This document shows, one piece after another, positions 13,167 to 14,389 of a stretch of 14,389 nucleotides of DNA. The notes under the pieces were generated by a model that made no database searches, had not been told where the DNA came from, and worked only from the letters and a program-made list of their open reading frames with translations. The position numbers and the translations under genes are program-made. This DNA comes from WHSM01 sp050701635 (lineage in GTDB: Bacteria; Actinomycetota; Actinomycetes; Mycobacteriales; Micromonosporaceae), in NCBI GenBank assembly GCA_050701635.1, contig JBOGDF010000118.1:1-14389 (forward strand), read 5' to 3'. Every line of letters begins with the position of its first letter. Positions within the stretch are counted from its first letter, which is position 1.

Positions 13167-13195
13167 AAGGTAACGGTCGCTATGATGACGGTCAA
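13167..13195 (-). promoter_or_regulatory. Predicted promoter of the importer/kdgD operon
   Basis: On the minus strand TTGACC (13195-13190) and TACCTT (13172-13167) are 17 bp apart. Transcription would start near 13160, leaving a leader of about 55 nt. The -35 hexamer sits inside the 24-bp element that recurs before the last gene of the window. A weaker alternative -10 is TAGGAT at 13143-13138. Confidence 0.55.
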
Positions 13196-13214
13196 CACCC
13201 TGGAAACATTTGAC
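13191..13214. promoter_or_regulatory. 24-bp conserved element, copy 1 (candidate IclR operator)
   Basis: On the minus strand it reads GTCAAATGTT, two bases (TC), then CAGGGTGTTGAC. The ends form an inverted repeat GTCAA/TTGAC. It overlaps the predicted -35 of the importer operon and ends 16 bp before the regulator's start codon. A bound regulator could therefore control both divergent genes. Copy 2 is at 14166-14189. Confidence 0.6.
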
Positions 13215-13230
13215 CCTCAAGGTGGCCTCC

Positions 13231-14022
13231 ATGCCCCGCCCCACGTCTCGCCAGCCGTCCGACACCTCACCGGTCAAGTCGGCCGAGCGCACCGTCCGCA
13301 TCCTGGAGACGCTCGCCGCATCCCCCTCCCGCCTCACCATCGGCGAGCTGCAGGAGCGCATGGGCTACCCGCGCTCCAGCCTGCACGCGCTGATCCGTAC
13401 GCTCCGCGAGCTGAAGTGGGTGGAGGCGGACGAGACCGGTACGGCGTTCGGAGTCGGGCCGCACGCGCTGCTCTCCGGTACGGCGTACCTGGACCGGGAC
13501 CCGGCGCTGCCGTACGCGTACGAGGCGATGGAGGATCTGCGTGCCGAGGTCGACTACACCATCCACTACGCGCGCCGTGACACCGCCGACGTGCTCTACC
13601 TGGCCAGCCGGGAGTCCCGGGACTCGGTACGCGTGGTGTCCCGGGTCGGCCGCCGGCTGCCCGCGCACCTGACCGCGCTCGGCCAGGCGCTGCTCGCCCA
13701 GCTCACCCGTGCCGAGATCGACGCGGTGCTGCCGGCCACGCTGGAGGCGTACACCCCGAACACCATCACCGACAAGGACGCGCTGTACGCCGAGCTGGAA
13801 GCCGTACGCAACCGCGGCTGGGCGTACGAGCGGGAGCAGGGCACCGAGGGCGTCGCCTGTGTCGCCGCCGCCGTGGACTACCGGATTCCGGCCACCGACG
13901 CGATCAGCTGCTCGATGCCGGCGCACCTGGTGAACGACGAGGAGCTGGACCGGGTGGCGAAGGCGCTGGTCGCGCACACCCAGCGGCTCGGCGCCACACT
14001 GCGCCTGCACGGCATCCGCTAG
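13231..14022 (+). CDS. IclR-family transcriptional regulator
   Basis: DNA-binding regulator of 263 aa. The N-terminal winged helix-turn-helix lies at about 16-77 (SAERTVRILETLAASPSRLTIGELQERMGYPRSSLHALIRTLRELKWVE pattern, broken here only as positions). The effector-binding IclR domain runs from about 85 to 260, with the typical GRRLPAHLTALGQALLAQL segment, the NRGWAYEREQGTEGVACVAA-type core split across 193-215, and DAISCSMPAHLV near the end. The ATG at 13231 has AAGGTGG five bases upstream; an in-frame TTG at 13210 lies before that site and is less likely. It is divergent from the importer/kdgD operon and probably controls it in response to a pathway sugar acid. A weak -10 (TATGAT, 13181-13186) without a good -35 may serve it. 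Confidence 0.92.
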   Translation: MPRPTSRQPSDTSPVKSAERTVRILETLAASPSRLTIGELQERMGYPRSSLHALIRTLRELKWVEADETGTAFGVGPHALLSGTAYLDRDPALPYAYEAMEDLRAEVDYTIHYARRDTADVLYLASRESRDSVRVVSRVGRRLPAHLTALGQALLAQLTRAEIDAVLPATLEAYTPNTITDKDALYAELEAVRNRGWAYEREQGTEGVACVAAAVDYRIPATDAISCSMPAHLVNDEELDRVAKALVAHTQRLGATLRLHGIR

Positions 14023-14038
14023 CGCCCCCGGCCGTCAG

Positions 14039-14095
14039 CCAGCAGAGCAAAGCCCCACCACACCGACCAACCAGCGGGAGCAAAGCCCCGCCACA
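14039..14095 (+). repeat. Direct repeat of about 24 bp downstream of iclR-type gene
   Basis: CCAGC, two or three purines, GCAAAGCCCC, one base, CCACA occurs at 14039-14062 and again at 14071-14095. It lies 17 bp after the regulator's stop codon. It is not obviously a hairpin terminator; role unknown. Confidence 0.85.
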
Positions 14096-14144
14096 TACGT
14101 GGCACCGCCTTCGGCTAAACCTGGGCATAAGTGGGCATAGCGTC

Positions 14145-14160
14145 GTACACATATATGGAC
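14145..14160. promoter_or_regulatory. Imperfect palindrome with CATAT core
   Basis: GTACACATATATGGAC pairs at six of eight positions. It shares the TACA/CATAT character of the perfect palindrome at 13120-13133, though the two do not align well. It sits 24 bp upstream of the -35 of the last gene. A weak candidate protein-binding site. Confidence 0.35.
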
Positions 14161-14165
14161 ACCGT

Positions 14166-14189
14166 GTCAAATGTTGTCAGGGTGTTGAC
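14166..14189. promoter_or_regulatory. 24-bp conserved element, copy 2 (candidate IclR operator)
   Basis: GTCAAATGTT, two bases (GT), then CAGGGTGTTGAC, identical to copy 1 at 22 of 24 positions and in the same orientation relative to the gene it precedes. Its end overlaps the -35 hexamer TTGACT of the terminal secreted-protein gene. Confidence 0.6.
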
Positions 14190-14213
14190 TGGCTGTTTTC
14201 GAGTCAGTTAACT
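14185..14213 (+). promoter_or_regulatory. Predicted promoter of the terminal secreted-protein gene
   Basis: TTGACT (14185-14190) and TTAACT (14208-14213) are 17 bp apart. Transcription would begin near 14220, giving a leader of about 50 nt. Short inverted arms TGACT/AGTCA (14186-14190 and 14202-14206) overlap the spacer. Confidence 0.6.
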
Positions 14214-14269
14214 GCCGACACGAAAGCCGCATTTCACGGCGGCGCCCGCCATCCCCTGGGGAGGCCACG

Positions 14270-14389
14270 GTGTTCCACCCACCCGTACCCCGCCACCGGC
14301 CACTGGTCATCGGCACCCTGGTCGCCCTGGCCGCGCTCGGAGCGCCCACCGCCCTGGCGGCGCTGCCGTCCGGCGGCCCGGCGCCGATC
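14270..14389 (+). CDS. Secreted protein, N-terminal part (runs off window)
   Basis: Only the first 40 codons are present. A GTG at 14270, five bases after GGGGAGG, opens a classical signal peptide: a basic start (FHPPVPRHRP), a hydrophobic core (LVIGTLVALAALG), then APTALAALPSGG with a likely cleavage after an Ala-x-Ala site. The frame stays open to the end of the window. The mature domain is not visible, so no function can be assigned. Its promoter carries the same 24-bp element as the sugar importer operon, so an extracellular enzyme acting on the substrate of that importer, such as a polysaccharide lyase or hydrolase, is a reasonable but untested expectation. Confidence 0.75.
   Translation, partial: MFHPPVPRHRPLVIGTLVALAALGAPTALAALPSGGPAPI

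Noticed and set aside
13107..13361. N-terminal extension of the binding-protein frame to 13361
   Set aside because: It would place 85 residues before the signal peptide, cover the divergent promoter region and overlap the regulator gene. AGGAGT before the GTG at 13106 fixes the start.
11766..13580. Long plus-strand open frame (604 codons) opposite the binding-protein gene
   Set aside because: It is antisense to a protein with clear lipoprotein and transporter features, runs through the promoter region into the regulator gene out of frame, and its translation is Arg/Gly/Val-rich low-complexity sequence typical of GC-rich shadow frames.

Overview
The window is GC-rich actinobacterial chromosome. 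Codons end almost always in G or C, Shine-Dalgarno sites are of the GGGGAGG type, GTAC-containing codons are frequent, and the sigma/anti-sigma pairs and sugar ABC operons have actinobacterial layouts. A Micromonosporaceae-like or related soil actinomycete fits best, but genus cannot be read from the sequence. I see no tRNA, rRNA, CRISPR array, transposase or phage gene.

Region 1 (1-2748, plus strand) is phosphorus acquisition: the end of a PhnC-type ATPase, an overlapping PhnE permease, a 17-bp triple tandem repeat, and a secreted metal-dependent phosphodiesterase/phosphatase with an intact alkaline-phosphatase-superfamily active site. A long hairpin at 2755-2812 separates it from the convergent genes.

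Region 2 (7740 down to 2816, minus strand) reads as one long signalling operon. In order of transcription it holds (i) an MFS membrane protein fused at its C-terminus to the linker and region 4 of an ECF sigma factor but lacking sigma region 2, (ii) an overlapping 88-residue soluble zinc-finger anti-sigma protein, (iii) a complete SigK-like ECF sigma factor, (iv) its overlapping transmembrane zinc-finger anti-sigma, and (v) a secreted beta-propeller/FN3 protein. The MFS-sigma4 fusion is the most unusual object here and may be an undescribed membrane-tethered regulator. A secreted protein of unknown function (7965-8831) is divergent from this operon, across 23-bp tandem repeats.

Region 3 (8881-14389) is a carbohydrate-acid catabolic locus. 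On the minus strand run a sugar-binding lipoprotein, two permeases and 5-dehydro-4-deoxyglucarate dehydratase; an IclR regulator is divergent, and beyond it a secreted protein begins and runs off the end. A 24-bp element with 22 identical positions overlaps the predicted -35 hexamers of both the binding-protein operon and the terminal secreted gene. It is therefore the best candidate IclR operator and suggests that the secreted product and the transporter are expressed together to use a uronate/aldarate-type substrate. The transporter carries no ATPase gene, so a shared ATPase elsewhere is implied.

Assignments rest on recognising motifs by eye; no database search was run.
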